Shown piece after piece: positions 18,206 through 28,341 of a DNA stretch of 64,000 bases. A program made the translations under genes and the position numbers. Source of the stretch: Vibrio hippocampi (GTDB lineage: Bacteria > Pseudomonadota > Gammaproteobacteria > Enterobacterales > Vibrionaceae); contig NZ_CAKLCM010000002.1 of assembly GCF_921292975.1 (NCBI RefSeq), positions 2,046,001 to 2,110,000 on the forward strand. Reading direction: 5' to 3'. Position 1 is the stretch's first letter. Every line of letters begins with the position of its first letter. The notes below the pieces were generated by a model. The model did no database searches and was not told where the DNA came from. It worked only from the letters and a program-made list of their open reading frames with translations.

Positions 18206-18550
18206 TTATCGACTAGAGTAATCTTGCCAACCGCGCTGCCACTCCATTCTGAAACGCTGTGCATCGGGCAAGCCATCACAAGCTCCGGTGTAATACTGCC
18301 CAGATAAACCTATCTGATAAGCAAACCTCACATCACAGAACTCTGCGACGCCTTGCTCATAACCTTGTTGATAGTCAGACATCACCGTTGCACCATACTG
18401 ATTTAAGTCGCTGTAGCTTCTTGCTAGTTGCCCTCTTACACCGTCTTGATAGCCAATTTGTTGCCAGTCACCCTCTTTTGCTAACTCATCTAGGCTCGGC
18501 GCGCAACCAGTAAGCAGCAGGGACACGACAATCCACGGTAGTAATTTCAT
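18206..18550 (-). CDS. DUF2799 lipoprotein
   Basis: This is a small lipoprotein of unknown function. The signal peptide MKLLPWIVVSLLLTGC has a clear lipobox (LTGC). The mature part shows repeated Gly/Gln/Tyr turns (GYQDGVRGQ, YQQGYEQGV, FAYQIGLSGQYYTGAC) characteristic of DUF2799. Two cysteines remain after the lipid-anchor Cys, possibly a disulfide. I chose ATG at 18550 because AAAGG lies 6 bases before it; the in-frame ATG at 18556 would abut that Shine-Dalgarno. Its stop touches the bidirectional terminator shared with murQ. Confidence 0.8.
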   Translation of the reverse strand: MKLLPWIVVSLLLTGCAPSLDELAKEGDWQQIGYQDGVRGQLARSYSDLNQYGATVMSDYQQGYEQGVAEFCDVRFAYQIGLSGQYYTGACDGLPDAQRFRMEWQRGWQDYSSR

Positions 18551-18678
18551 ATTCATCCTTTCGTCTGGGTATTTTCAAGCTGGAAATGGAATCGGTATAC
18601 AATGCCAGTTAATGTCTTCGAATACTACTCTGAGCGCTGAACTTGATGGCTCTCACAGTTTGATTACCTTGCTGACGC

Positions 18679-18746
18679 ACCACTGAACCGCTCATAAAAC
18701 CACTTAGTTTCTATATCGACCACTTAACTCGCAAGATAACCACTCA
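18679..18746 (+). promoter_or_regulatory. Four BtsR-type direct repeats at exact 20-bp pitch
   Basis: ACCACTGA (18679), ACCACTTA (18699), ACCACTTA (18719) and ACCACTCA (18739) start exactly 20 bp apart, and an extra ACCGCTCA lies at 18687. The E. coli BtsR element is two copies of ACC(G/A)CT(C/T)A separated by 13 bp; here the gap is 12. The ladder ends about 90 bp before the transporter start, in the place of an activator-binding region. Confidence 0.85.
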
Positions 18747-18835
18747 ACCAATCCTCACCATCAAACCAACCGCAAGCCAGTAAAATTAACCACAGAAATT
18801 TTTACTTACATATCACTTAAAAAGGACAGAGAACT

Positions 18836-20326
18836 ATGTTGTGGTTTTTAACCTGCGTTGCAGCTCTTATTGGTGGTTACTTTATTTATGGCGCCTTTAT
18901 TGAAAAGGTGTTTGGAATTAATGCTAACCGTCAAACTCCGGCTTACACCAAAACCGATGGTGTGGACTATGTGCCAATGTCGACCAAAAAGGTTTACTTA
19001 GTACAACTCCTCAACATTGCTGGCGTTGGTCCGATATTTGGTCCCATTATGGGCGCGTTATATGGTCCTGCGGCAATGCTCTGGATCGTGATCGGTTGTA
19101 TTTTTGCAGGGGCGGTGCATGACTACTTCTCAGGCATGTTATCAGTAAGAAATGGTGGCGCTTCTGTCCCGTCGATTACCGGTCGCTACTTGGGCAATGG
19201 CGCAAAACACTTTATGAATATCTTTGCCATTGTTCTGCTGTTACTGGTTGGTGTGGTGTTCGTATCTGCACCTGCAGGGATGATTACTAATCTAGTCAAC
19301 GATCAGTTCGATATGTCCATCACGATGACGTCCATGGTTGTGATCATCTTTGCTTACTACATCATCGCGACGATCGTTCCAGTTGATAAGATCATTGGTC
19401 GCTTCTACCCACTATTTGGTGCGCTGCTTATCTTTATGTCTGTCGGTCTAATGACCGCCGTCGCCGTATCGAGTGAGCATACCGTCATGGGTGATTTCCA
19501 GTTCAGTGATATGTTTACCAATATGAACCCTAACGATCTTCCGCTTTGGCCGGCTCTATTTATTACTATCGCTTGCGGTGCTATCTCTGGCTTCCATGCC
19601 ACTCAATCTCCACTAATGGCGCGTTGTATGGAGAATGAGAAAAACGGTCGCTTTGTCTTCTATGGGGCGATGATTGGTGAAGGTGTGATTGCGCTAATCT
19701 GGTGCGCGCTTGCTCTGTCCTTCTTTGGCTCTATCGACTCTTTAGCTGAAGCGGTGAAAAATGGCGGACCGGGTAACGTGGTTTACAGTGCCTCTTTTGG
19801 TCTGCTGGGTGTGTTTGGCGGCATTCTGGCTTTCCTTGGTGTGGTGATTCTACCGATTACCTCGGGTGACACCGCGTTCCGCTCAAGCCGACTCATTCTT
19901 GCGGAGTACTTCAATATGGAGCAAAAGTCGCTGCGTAACCGCCTGCTCATGGCTCTGCCTCTGTTCGTTCTTGGTGGCATTTTAACTCAGGTCGACTTTG
20001 GTATTATCTGGCGTTACTTTGGTTTCGCTAACCAGTCAACCGCGGTGATGATGCTTTGGACTGCTTCAGCTTACTTGCTACGCCATAATAAACTGCACTG
20101 GATCACCACGATTCCGGCGATGTTTATGACCACGGTCTGTATTACTTTCATTCTTAACAACAGTTCGCTCGGCTTTGGCTTGCCAATGCAAATTTCGACT
20201 CTAGTCGGCATTGTGACAACACTGGCTATCACCGCTTACGTGATTCGAATCTCTAAAGGCAAAGGCGAGAGAGAACTTCCAGAAGAGCGTGAAACTGAAG
20301 CGAAATCGCAGGTAAAAAACGCCTAA
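18836..20326 (+). CDS. CstA/BtsT-family transporter, probably pyruvate or peptide uptake
   Basis: This is a polytopic inner-membrane protein of the carbon-starvation CstA family, which in E. coli includes CstA and the pyruvate:H+ symporter BtsT. It has about 12 or more hydrophobic segments. Conserved stretches are GVGPIFGPIMGALYGP, HDYFSGMLSVRNGGASVPS, ISGFHATQSPLMARCM and ILPITSGDTAFRSSRL. At 496 residues it is the short class, lacking the long C-terminal part of the roughly 700-aa enterobacterial proteins. AAAGGACAG precedes ATG 18836. The BtsR-type repeats upstream and btsSR nearby suggest induction by pyruvate; the substrate is an inference. Confidence 0.88.
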   Translation: MLWFLTCVAALIGGYFIYGAFIEKVFGINANRQTPAYTKTDGVDYVPMSTKKVYLVQLLNIAGVGPIFGPIMGALYGPAAMLWIVIGCIFAGAVHDYFSGMLSVRNGGASVPSITGRYLGNGAKHFMNIFAIVLLLLVGVVFVSAPAGMITNLVNDQFDMSITMTSMVVIIFAYYIIATIVPVDKIIGRFYPLFGALLIFMSVGLMTAVAVSSEHTVMGDFQFSDMFTNMNPNDLPLWPALFITIACGAISGFHATQSPLMARCMENEKNGRFVFYGAMIGEGVIALIWCALALSFFGSIDSLAEAVKNGGPGNVVYSASFGLLGVFGGILAFLGVVILPITSGDTAFRSSRLILAEYFNMEQKSLRNRLLMALPLFVLGGILTQVDFGIIWRYFGFANQSTAVMMLWTASAYLLRHNKLHWITTIPAMFMTTVCITFILNNSSLGFGLPMQISTLVGIVTTLAITAYVIRISKGKGERELPEERETEAKSQVKNA

Positions 20327-20367
20327 GATACTAATAGAAACTAGAAACTTATAAAAACAATAACGTG

Positions 20368-20408
20368 AAAAAAAGCCCCCAAACATCGACTGTTTGGGGG
20401 CTTTCTTC
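20368..20408. terminator. Bidirectional terminator between the CstA-family gene and thrC
   Basis: AAAGCCCCCAAACA / TGTTTGGGGGCTTT forms a 14-bp GC-rich stem with a TCGAC loop, with an A run before it and CTTCT after it. It lies between convergent genes. Confidence 0.92.
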
Positions 20409-20441
20409 TATTTAAGAATCAATGCTGTATTGATCAATCAA

Positions 20442-21725
20442 TTATGGCTGAACTCGACGCAACACTTGCTTCAATGCTTCAAAATCGTTATCCAACTCTT
20501 CTGATAACAGTTCCATTACTGCGTGTTTCGCGAGCGGACCTGGAAGCTCAATATCGGTTCCAAGCACATCATCAACCACATCTTTAAACTTAGCTGGGTG
20601 TGCAGTACACAAGAATAGACCTGTTTCACCTGGCTGCAGTTGTTGTTCGAGAACACGGTAAGCAATCGCTCCATGAGGCTCACACAAGTAACCGGCGTTA
20701 TACAGTTCACGCACCGACTCTGCGCTCTGTTCATCGGTCACTGCGCCTTTACCGAGTGTATCTAGACCCCACTCTTTAATTTGGCAAAGTTCTTCGATAC
20801 GAGGCCAGTTGTTTGGCTGACTGACATCCATCGCGTTTGATGTTGTCGCTACTGTAGGCTTAGGATCCCACTGGCCAGTCTCCAGATAACGAGGCACCGT
20901 ATCGTTGGCGTTGGTTGCGGCAATAAAGCGTTTAATTGGCAAGCCCAACGCTTTTGCTAATAGACCCGCCGTCAGGTTACCAAAGTTACCACTTGGTACG
21001 GATATAACTAAATTCTCACGCTGCTGTTTGGTCATTTGAGACGCAGCTTCGAAGTAATAGCAGATCTGCGCCATCAAGCGACTGATATTGATCGAGTTTG
21101 CGGAGTTAAGACCGATCTCTTTACGCAGCGCTTCGTCATCAAACGCTTGCTTAACTAAAGCTTGGCAAGCATCAAAATCACTATTGATGGCAACAGTATG
21201 AATATTTTTACCTAGCGTACAGAACAGTTTCTCTTGTAGAGGGCTGATCTTGCCTTTTGGATATAGAATCACAACATTGATGTTTTCCATACCATAAAAC
21301 GCATGAGCAACGGCTGCGCCAGTATCGCCAGAAGTTGCGGTTAAAATGGTGATCTTGCCATCATCAGACACTGCGGCTAGAGATTGAGCCATAAAACGGC
21401 CACCAAAATCTTTGAATGCCAAGGTTGGACCGTGGAACAGTTCCAGTGCGTAAACGCCAGCTTTCACCTCTTTGATAGGGGCAGCAAATTGAAAGGCATT
21501 ATCAACCATCTCTAGAACTTTCTCTTCAGGCAACTCGTCTCCAATCAATGCAGATAAGATCTTGGCGCTGCGAGGCACAAAATCTTCTGCCAACAGTTGA
21601 TCAATATCGTCAAATTTTGGCAGCGATGATGGGAAAAATAGACCTTGATTACGACCTAGCCCTTGGCGTACGGCTTGGCCAAATGATACTTGTTCATCAT
21701 TTTCTTTGATGTTGTAAAGCTTCAT
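20442..21725 (-). CDS. thrC: Threonine synthase
   Basis: ThrC is the PLP enzyme converting O-phosphohomoserine to threonine. The 427-aa protein starts [19 protein letters not shown]. It shows the PLP-lysine motif [28 protein letters not shown] and the phosphate-binding [13 protein letters not shown] loop. ATG overlaps the thrB stop as ATGA (21722-21725), indicating translational coupling. It is the last gene of thrLABC. Confidence 0.97.
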   Translation of the reverse strand: MKLYNIKENDEQVSFGQAVRQGLGRNQGLFFPSSLPKFDDIDQLLAEDFVPRSAKILSALIGDELPEEKVLEMVDNAFQFAAPIKEVKAGVYALELFHGPTLAFKDFGGRFMAQSLAAVSDDGKITILTATSGDTGAAVAHAFYGMENINVVILYPKGKISPLQEKLFCTLGKNIHTVAINSDFDACQALVKQAFDDEALRKEIGLNSANSINISRLMAQICYYFEAASQMTKQQRENLVISVPSGNFGNLTAGLLAKALGLPIKRFIAATNANDTVPRYLETGQWDPKPTVATTSNAMDVSQPNNWPRIEELCQIKEWGLDTLGKGAVTDEQSAESVRELYNAGYLCEPHGAIAYRVLEQQLQPGETGLFLCTAHPAKFKDVVDDVLGTDIELPGPLAKHAVMELLSEELDNDFEALKQVLRRVQP

Positions 21726-22684
21726 AGCTCACTTCCTGTTAATTTCGAGCCTTGCTTATCGAGGCGACAAACATGCACGAATCCTTCACTATTTTGTACG
21801 TAATTTTCTTCTAACCAACGAGCAATGCGCTCTGCTACATCTTTATCTTTACAGATGCTAAAAAGGGTTGGTCCACTGCCAGAGATCCCCGTTGCTAATG
21901 CACCAGCAGTCTCGGCATATTCTCTTGCCTGAGCAAAACCAGGGAGCAGCTTAGCACGATATGGTTCTGCGATAACATCTTTGATCATTTTAGCCGCCAG
22001 TTCAGGCTGACCTGAATGGCACGCGTGGATAAAACCACCCAGATGGCGACCGTGAGCAATAATATCTTGGCGGCGGTACTGGGAAGGTAAGATTTCTCGC
22101 GCTTCCGCAGTCGAAACCTTGATACCTGGATAAGCCATGACCCAATACCAATCATCAAAACATGGCACTTCTTGGCTAATGATGCCGAGTTGTTCCAGCA
22201 TCAACTGTAAACCACCCAGATAACAAGGTGCCACATTGTCGTAATGGATACCACCGGAAATTTGACCTTCCATCTCGCCCATCAAAGCCAGCAACTCCAT
22301 TTCAGACAGCGGGTTGTTATGGAATTGATTCAGTGCGTCCAGTGCCGCCACAATTGAGCAAGCACTCGATCCAAGACCTGAGCCGATGGGCATATTTTTT
22401 TCAAGAGTCATGGCAACTGGCTTTAATTCAAGGCCTTTTTTATCCAACTCACGAGCAAATACCACCCAGCATTGGTAAACAATGTTCTCTTTGGGCTCAG
22501 TCGGCAGCTTACTCACAAAGCTGCCTTTGGTGGCGAGTGTGAAAGGTTCTTGACCCAGCTTCACTTCAACGCAATCTCCTAGACGAGTACCGTCGATAGG
22601 TGACACGGCGGCCCCTAGAACGTCAAATCCAACGCTAACATTACCAATGGAAGCAGGCGCGTAAACAACAACACTTTGGCTCAT
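21722..22684 (-). CDS. thrB: Homoserine kinase
   Basis: ThrB is a GHMP-family kinase that phosphorylates homoserine. The 320-aa protein has an N-terminal [14 protein letters not shown], the ATP loop [17 protein letters not shown] (about residues 92-108) and the C-terminal [12 protein letters not shown] motif. The start lies one base after the thrA stop, and its Shine-Dalgarno (TTAGGAG) is inside the thrA coding end. Confidence 0.97.
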   Translation of the reverse strand: MSQSVVVYAPASIGNVSVGFDVLGAAVSPIDGTRLGDCVEVKLGQEPFTLATKGSFVSKLPTEPKENIVYQCWVVFARELDKKGLELKPVAMTLEKNMPIGSGLGSSACSIVAALDALNQFHNNPLSEMELLALMGEMEGQISGGIHYDNVAPCYLGGLQLMLEQLGIISQEVPCFDDWYWVMAYPGIKVSTAEAREILPSQYRRQDIIAHGRHLGGFIHACHSGQPELAAKMIKDVIAEPYRAKLLPGFAQAREYAETAGALATGISGSGPTLFSICKDKDVAERIARWLEENYVQNSEGFVHVCRLDKQGSKLTGSEL

Positions 22685-22685
22685 C

Positions 22686-25145
22686 TTAGACTCCTAATTT
22701 CCAACCCAAGGTACGCATCACGTCAGAGAATACCCCAGCAGCGGTGACCTCTGTGCCGGCACCATAACCTCGAAGCACCAGTGGAATCGGTTGATAGTAT
22801 CGGCTATAGAACGCAAGTGCATTTTCACCATCTTTGATCTTAAACATTGGGTCGTCTTCACCCACGGCTGCAATGTGCACACGACATTTACCATCGGTGA
22901 TTTCGCCAACATAGCGCAATACCTTGCCTTCTTTATCGGCGTCTTCAATTAATTGACTGAAGTAAGCATCCGCTTCTGGCAGTCGAGCCATAAATTCTTC
23001 GATACTGCCGCTGTCGTCAAAGCCCGGTGGCAATGCTTGATCGACTTCAACATCTTCAAGTTCTAACGCCATACCCGCTTCACGAGCCAATATAAGTAGC
23101 TTACGAGCCACATCCATACCGGAGAGATCGTCGCGAGGATCTGGCTCAGTAAAGCCCTTATCTTTCGCAATCTGTGTCGCTTGGCTTAATGTTAAACCTT
23201 CGTCTAGCTTGCCGAAGATAAACGACAGTGAACCAGAAAGAATGCCGTTGAATTTCTCTAATTCATCACCAGCAGAAATTAAGTTCTGTAGGTTTTCAAT
23301 GACTGGCAGACCTGCACCAACGGTTGTTTCATACATCAACTTACGACGCGAATGACGCGCCACATCGCGCAATTGGTGATAGTAAGCCATGCTAGCGGTA
23401 TTGGCTTTCTTGTTTGGTGTGACGACGTGGAAACCAGCAGACAGGAAGTCGGTATATTGGTTAGCAATCGCTTCACTCGACGTACAATCGACAAGCACTG
23501 GGTTAATGATGTGATTGCGCTGCACCACCGCCGATAGATTTGCCACCGAGAATTTTTCTGACACATTCGCCAGGCGGTCACGCCATTGCTCAAGCGGCAG
23601 ACCTTTACCGTCTAGCAATACGCCTTTGCTGTTTGCTAAACCACAGACTCGAATAATGATGCCTTTCTGGGCCAGTTTCGCTTGCTGTCTTTCAATTTGA
23701 TCAACCAACTCACCACCAACGCCACCGACACCGACAACAAATACGTCAAGGAAGTGCTTGGAGTTAAATAGGTTCTCATGACACGCCTTGATCGCTTCAG
23801 AGATTTTATCTTCTGGGATAACCGCAGAAATAGCACGCTCTGAGGAGCCTTGAGCAATGGCAACAATATTGACGTTAACCTGAGCCAGAGACATAAAGAA
23901 CTGAGAGGCAACACCGCGAGAGGTTCGCATACCATCACCAACAAGAGTGACAATGGCAACGTCATCCATAAATTCAACTGGCTCTAGCAAGCCGTTTTTC
24001 AACTCAAGCTCAAATTCTTCGGCGAGTACACGCTCGGCGTTAAGCTTGTCCTCTTCTTCGATACAGAAGCTGATACTGTACTCAGATGAGGATTGAGTAA
24101 TCAGCACAATCGATACGCCCGCAGAAGACATGGCACTAAATACGCGACTTGCCATGCCAACCATGCCTTTCATCCCCGGACCGGAGACGTTAACCATGAT
24201 AAGGTTGGAGAGTGTAGTAATCCCTTTAATCGGCAGGTTATCTTCACCGGTGTCTTGACCGATGAGCGTCCCGGCTCCCTGAGGGTTAAATGAGTTTTTA
24301 ATTAAACAAGGAATGTGGAATTGAGCAATCGGTGCGATGGTTTTTGGATGCAGAACTGAGGCACCAAAATAGGAAAGCTCCATCGCTTCTTGGTAGCTAA
24401 GTGATTTCAACAGGCGAGCATCATCCACTAAGCGCGGATCGCAGTTATAAACTCCGTCTACGTCGGTCCAGATTTCACAGCAGTCGGCACGCAAACAGGC
24501 GGCAAGTACAGCGGCTGAGTAGTCAGAACCATTACGACCAAGAGTGACCAATTCGCCTTTATCATTACCCGCAGTGAAGCCTGGCATAATATGCACAACA
24601 CCATCTTGAAGCGGATGCGCTTGGAAGTTAAGCGTTGATACCTCAACGTCAACCATGGCTTCTAAGTGACTGCCTTTGGCATACAGATACTGCACTGGGT
24701 CAATCAACTCAGCCGGCTGACCTTTTGCAATCAATACCGCTTTCATCAATTGAATCGAGACACGTTCGCCTTTAGAAATAATGCGAGCATTGACGTGGTC
24801 AGGACAGGTACCGAGCAAACGAATACCGTGGATAAATTGGTGCAATTGGAATAAAGAGGTTTTGACCTGATTGTCAAAATCCGTTCGTTCAATATTTGGC
24901 ACCAATTGTGCGATATCAGAAAACAATTGATTAAACGATGTTTCTAATTCTGAAATTTGCAGCTCTACCTCATTGTTGCTAAGAGCCGCTTCAATAATCG
25001 CAACCAACTTATTGGTTGTTTTGCCCGGTGCCGATAGAACGACAGCCAAATTTTCCTGCTGGGCGTTGTTAGCAATAATATCTGCCGCTCGTAAAAAACG
25101 ATCAGCATCCGCCAACGACGAACCTCCAAATTTTAATACTCGCAT
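22686..25145 (-). CDS. thrA: Bifunctional aspartokinase/homoserine dehydrogenase I
   Basis: ThrA carries out the first and third steps from aspartate to homoserine. The 819-aa protein has the kinase domain ([32 protein letters not shown]), paired ACT regulatory domains (about residues 315-460, [29 protein letters not shown]). The NAD(P)-linked dehydrogenase follows from about 465 ([53 protein letters not shown]). ATG at 25145 has GGAGG five bases upstream, so the in-frame TTG extension to 25157 is rejected. Expression is controlled by the thrL attenuator upstream. Confidence 0.97.
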   Translation of the reverse strand: MRVLKFGGSSLADADRFLRAADIIANNAQQENLAVVLSAPGKTTNKLVAIIEAALSNNEVELQISELETSFNQLFSDIAQLVPNIERTDFDNQVKTSLFQLHQFIHGIRLLGTCPDHVNARIISKGERVSIQLMKAVLIAKGQPAELIDPVQYLYAKGSHLEAMVDVEVSTLNFQAHPLQDGVVHIMPGFTAGNDKGELVTLGRNGSDYSAAVLAACLRADCCEIWTDVDGVYNCDPRLVDDARLLKSLSYQEAMELSYFGASVLHPKTIAPIAQFHIPCLIKNSFNPQGAGTLIGQDTGEDNLPIKGITTLSNLIMVNVSGPGMKGMVGMASRVFSAMSSAGVSIVLITQSSSEYSISFCIEEEDKLNAERVLAEEFELELKNGLLEPVEFMDDVAIVTLVGDGMRTSRGVASQFFMSLAQVNVNIVAIAQGSSERAISAVIPEDKISEAIKACHENLFNSKHFLDVFVVGVGGVGGELVDQIERQQAKLAQKGIIIRVCGLANSKGVLLDGKGLPLEQWRDRLANVSEKFSVANLSAVVQRNHIINPVLVDCTSSEAIANQYTDFLSAGFHVVTPNKKANTASMAYYHQLRDVARHSRRKLMYETTVGAGLPVIENLQNLISAGDELEKFNGILSGSLSFIFGKLDEGLTLSQATQIAKDKGFTEPDPRDDLSGMDVARKLLILAREAGMALELEDVEVDQALPPGFDDSGSIEEFMARLPEADAYFSQLIEDADKEGKVLRYVGEITDGKCRVHIAAVGEDDPMFKIKDGENALAFYSRYYQPIPLVLRGYGAGTEVTAAGVFSDVMRTLGWKLGV

Positions 25146-25172
25146 CCTTTCCTCCAAATGCTCAAAACAGGT

Positions 25173-25207
25173 AAAAAAAAGGCCCGTATCTTGGGGATAC
25201 AGGCCTT
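25173..25207 (-). terminator. thr operon attenuator terminator
   Basis: On the minus strand GGCCTGTATC and GATACGGGCC pair with one G-T wobble around a 5-base loop and are followed by eight T, between the leader peptide stop and thrA. Confidence 0.9.
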
Positions 25208-25226
25208 GTTTTTGAATTTATTTCGT

Positions 25227-25304
25227 CTACCAGGCCGCCCCAACAATGGTCATGTCGGTAATAATAATCGTGGTGGTGATTACTGTGCGGAGGCAGTGGT
25301 CCAT
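25227..25304 (-). CDS. thrL: thr operon leader peptide
   Basis: This 25-codon frame runs M-DHCLRTVITTTIIITDM-TIVGAAW. It contains six Thr and five Ile clustered together, followed 20 bases later by the attenuator hairpin. This is the arrangement of E. coli thrL, where scarcity of charged Thr- or Ile-tRNA stalls the ribosome and relieves termination. The gene is too short for normal gene calling. Confidence 0.88.
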   Translation of the reverse strand: MDHCLRTVITTTIIITDMTIVGAAW

Positions 25305-25762
25305 GGTGCTTTCATTAATCCTTGATGTGCTTAACACTACGTTTACCTTATTTATGTTAAGCTAGTCAATCAAAAAATGTACTTTTCTTGGGTTTTATAC
25401 ATTTTTTTATTCAAAGTCGTCGTTTTAGCTACCGATGCTCGTATAAATAACTCAATCGCAGCGTGATAAATAATTAGTATCACTGACTGTAAAATAGTTC
25501 AAAAGTAACGTATCGGTAACTGTATAATTCAAAATGACTTTTTATATCGACAAGACTCTGGAGGCATTAATCATATTGTCGGCATCTCAACAAACTAAGC
25601 CGCTGAGGTTCCATCATTATACTGTGATTACTTGCCTTTAAGCACCTTAGCTATAAGTAAATAACAATTCGCTATATAAACAACAATAACTTTTTAATTT
25701 ATAGTGACTAGACTATGATTGTGTAGAAAATAAAAAAACAAATAAAACAAAGGAGTGGTGAT
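25305..25762. other. Intergenic region between thrL and the small outer-membrane-like gene
   Basis: This is 458 bases of AT-rich DNA without a credible reading frame. It must hold the divergent promoters. On the minus strand TTGACT at 25369-25364 is a possible thr -35 element, but the matching -10 (GTAAAC) is poor. I recognise no riboswitch or further hairpin. Confidence 0.5.
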
Positions 25763-26248
25763 ATGGAGGCAATACAAGCAGTTTGTAAAAAGATACTGTG
25801 GCTCATGCTGCTTTGTGTATGCTCGTCAACTTACGCCACAGAGTTACCTTCTCTCCACTCTAAAGATGAAGTGTCGCCGCATAAATTCTTTATGTATTCA
25901 GATACTCAAACCAACTCTGAGCAGTTTGAAGTATGGACGATAGACAGTGGCTACTCATACTCCATCCATGAATCCCTTGATATCTATATTGGTGCACGTC
26001 TTGATAACGCTGAAAGTTCGACAAATAATGGATTTTTGAGCGGCGTCAGCTACAAGGTATCAGAACGTGTTTCAGTCAAAAGCTCTCTGCGCGGCTACCA
26101 ATACGAAGATAAAGAAACAACTCACGATGGTATGGCGGCAGAAATTTCCAGTCGAGTTAAAATTTCTGACAACCTTGATGTCCACGCCACTTTTGACTTT
26201 CATAAAATCCAACAAGGGGTTGAGGTTGGCTTAGGTTTTCGCTTCTAA
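25763..26248 (+). CDS. Small outer-membrane beta-barrel-like protein
   Basis: I do not recognise a named family. The 161-aa product has a signal peptide (ILWLMLLCVCSSTYA, cleavage likely before TELP). The rest alternates polar and hydrophobic residues, as in beta strands (YSYSIHESLDIYIGARLD, GVSYKVSERVSVKSSLRGY, SSRVKISDNLDVHATFDF), ending in GLGFRF. A C-terminal Phe is the recognition signal for the BAM complex, so a small outer-membrane barrel is likely. AAGGAG at 25750-25755 precedes ATG by a few bases. It stands alone between thrLABC and the convergent RraA-family gene. Confidence 0.7.
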   Translation: MEAIQAVCKKILWLMLLCVCSSTYATELPSLHSKDEVSPHKFFMYSDTQTNSEQFEVWTIDSGYSYSIHESLDIYIGARLDNAESSTNNGFLSGVSYKVSERVSVKSSLRGYQYEDKETTHDGMAAEISSRVKISDNLDVHATFDFHKIQQGVEVGLGFRF

Positions 26249-26271
26249 GCCAATTTGAAACGATCACCCAA

Positions 26272-26754
26272 TTACACTTCTAGCAAGTGATCTGAGATAA
26301 GCACGCCATTCCAATCGGCATAGACATATTGCCCAGGCTGAATCAACTGTCGATTGATACACAAAGAAACCTGTTGCTCTCCCGCCCCTTTCTTTTCCGT
26401 TTTAAATGGGCATGTTCCTATGGCTTTCACGCCTATGTCGATCTGCGATAGCATGGCAACGTCTCGCACTGCTCCATTAATGATAATCCCTTCCCAGTGA
26501 TTTTCAGCCGCCATCATCGCAAGTTGGTCACCGAGTAATGCGTAAGCACAAGACCCATTACCATCCACGACTAACACCTTACCTTTGCCTTCTTGTTGCA
26601 GAGTTTCACGCACCTTTGAATTATCTTGATAGCAGCGCACCGTAACAACCTGTCCCCAAAAGGCATCTCTTTGACCAAAATTACTCAATGGCAAAGATAA
26701 TAGCGTTACTTTATCTTCATATTTATCACAAATATCTGGGGTTAAATCACTCAT
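26272..26754 (-). CDS. rraA: RraA-family protein (ribonuclease activity regulator-like)
   Basis: The 160-aa product matches the RraA fold over its length: [68 protein letters not shown] and a C-terminal [13 protein letters not shown]. coli RraA binds RNase E and inhibits it. Distant relatives are 4-hydroxy-4-methyl-2-oxoglutarate or oxaloacetate aldolases using the GDQLA and GAVRD motifs, which are present here, so an enzymatic role is not excluded. AGGAGA precedes the ATG. It lies next to arcA, transcribed divergently. Confidence 0.85.
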   Translation of the reverse strand: MSDLTPDICDKYEDKVTLLSLPLSNFGQRDAFWGQVVTVRCYQDNSKVRETLQQEGKGKVLVVDGNGSCAYALLGDQLAMMAAENHWEGIIINGAVRDVAMLSQIDIGVKAIGTCPFKTEKKGAGEQQVSLCINRQLIQPGQYVYADWNGVLISDHLLEV

Positions 26755-27251
26755 CTTCTCTCCTTGTGCAAGCTATAATCCATTGTTATTTAATCATTTA
26801 TCTTTAAAACGTTAATCCTAAATTATCGTTCCTACTCTAAAAACTAGGCTAAGTCAGCGAGCTTAAGACTAAACATTAACCAACATTGCGTCTATCATTT
26901 AGGTTAATGAAATAAAAATTAGCCTGTTAATATAGAGTCCCTACTTGATTATGGTTAAGCTTCTATGGCATAGCGCTTGATTTAAATCAAGAAAGTATTC
27001 TGAATTAACATTTGACCATTGTTAGCATGGTGTTAACATTGTAGAATCCGCGTCAAATAGATAGCAGAATAATCAGAGACTCAAAGGATTTCTCGCTTTT
27101 GGCAACATCATGGATAACGGCGTAACGAAGTAGAGTGTTTCTATGATCGTTGGTATAACATTTCATAAAACATTACCTATACGTTAACTTTTTGCCTAAC
27201 ATTTATTCTACTATAGACAGAATTATCACCCGTTAAATTTAGGTATCGCTA
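26755..27251. other. Long arcA upstream region
   Basis: This is 497 bases without a reading frame of note, rich in TTAAC/GTTAA words. E. coli arcA likewise has a long control region with several promoters. A consensus FNR box sits in the middle (26977-26990). I see no terminator inside, so a long arcA leader transcript is plausible. Confidence 0.55.
26977..26990. promoter_or_regulatory. Consensus FNR box upstream of arcA
   Basis: TTGAT-TTAA-ATCAA is a perfect match to the FNR consensus TTGAT-N4-ATCAA. It lies about 260 bp before the arcA start. FNR activates arcA anaerobically in E. coli; the same link here is an inference from the site. Confidence 0.75.
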
Positions 27252-27968
27252 ATGCAAAGCCCGCAGATTCTTATTGTTGAAGATGAGCAAGTAACACGTA
27301 ACACCCTGAAAAGTATTTTTGAAGCGGAAGGCTACGCTGTGTTTGAAGCAAGCGACGGCCAAGAAATGCATCAGGTTATGCAAGAAAACTCTGTTAATCT
27401 TGTAATCATGGATATTAACCTACCAGGTAAGAATGGTCTTCTGTTGGCTCGCGAACTACGTGAACAAGCTAACGTTGCGCTTATGTTCTTAACTGGTCGC
27501 GACAACGAAGTTGACAAGATCTTAGGTCTAGAAATTGGTGCTGACGACTATATTACTAAGCCGTTCAACCCACGTGAACTGACTATCCGTGCTCGCAACC
27601 TGCTAAGCCGTTCAATGAACGCAAGCAGTACTCAAGAAGAAAAGCGTAGTGTAGAAAAGTATGAGTTCAACGGTTGGGTATTGGATATCAATAGCCGCTC
27701 ACTAGTTAGCCCTGAAGGTGATAGCTATAAGCTACCACGTTCGGAATTCCGTGCTCTACTGCACTTCTGTGAAAACCCAGGCAAGATCCAAACACGTGCT
27801 GATCTACTGAAGAAGATGACAGGTCGTGAGCTTAAGCCACATGACCGTACTGTTGACGTCACAATTCGCCGTATCCGTAAGCACTTTGAATCAGTGTCTG
27901 GTACACCAGAAATCATTGCGACGATCCACGGTGAAGGCTACCGCTTCTGTGGTGACTTAGAGCAATAA
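27252..27968 (+). CDS. arcA: Aerobic respiration response regulator ArcA
   Basis: ArcA is the OmpR-family regulator that, phosphorylated by ArcB under low oxygen, represses respiratory genes. The 238-aa protein has a receiver domain with Asp54 in [11 protein letters not shown] and [21 protein letters not shown]. The winged-helix domain ([48 protein letters not shown]) is at about residues 135-235. Its kinase gene arcB lies 2.1 kb downstream on the opposite strand, unlike E. coli where the two are far apart. Codons look like those of a highly expressed gene. Confidence 0.98.
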   Translation: MQSPQILIVEDEQVTRNTLKSIFEAEGYAVFEASDGQEMHQVMQENSVNLVIMDINLPGKNGLLLARELREQANVALMFLTGRDNEVDKILGLEIGADDYITKPFNPRELTIRARNLLSRSMNASSTQEEKRSVEKYEFNGWVLDINSRSLVSPEGDSYKLPRSEFRALLHFCENPGKIQTRADLLKKMTGRELKPHDRTVDVTIRRIRKHFESVSGTPEIIATIHGEGYRFCGDLEQ

Positions 27969-28061
27969 TTGCTTGCTCAGCGACAGAAAATAGATGCATT
28001 ACTATTGGTATCCATCTAGTAAGCGCTAAGTAAGTAGCTTTGCCGTCCAAGAACAAATTCC

Positions 28062-28096
28062 AAATCCGAGTGTGAATAGCGCACTCGGATTTTTTT
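28062..28096 (+). terminator. Rho-independent terminator after arcA
   Basis: The 11-bp stem AAATCCGAGTG / CACTCGGATTT is followed by a T run, 94 bases after the arcA stop. Between it and the next gene (28097-28341) I see only hairpins belonging to the alginate lyase transcript, including an imperfect CTAACAG / CTGTTAG pair at 28271-28308. Confidence 0.88.
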
Positions 28097-28199
28097 GTAT
28101 CGTCGAAAACTGAACAGACTAATGCCAACGGCATATGTTCAAGAGACGGAATCCGTATCATCGATTCAAAGAAACCGAAAGCTTGCTTACCTACAGCCA

Positions 28200-28231
28200 T
28201 AAAAAAGACCTTGTCTGTTAAGACAAGGTCT
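28200..28231 (-). terminator. Rho-independent terminator of the alginate lyase gene
   Basis: On the minus strand AGACCTTGTCT, TAAC loop, AGACAAGGTCT is followed by TTTTT. It lies about 110 bases past the stop. Confidence 0.85.
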
Positions 28232-28341
28232 GGGTGGCAGCTAGTAAACAATATAGAGTAGTATTGAGCGCTAACAGGAGTAGCGAAGGGTGTAACTACT
28301 GCTGTTAGTCTCTATACCTATCTCTGCTATTAGTTGTCTTG

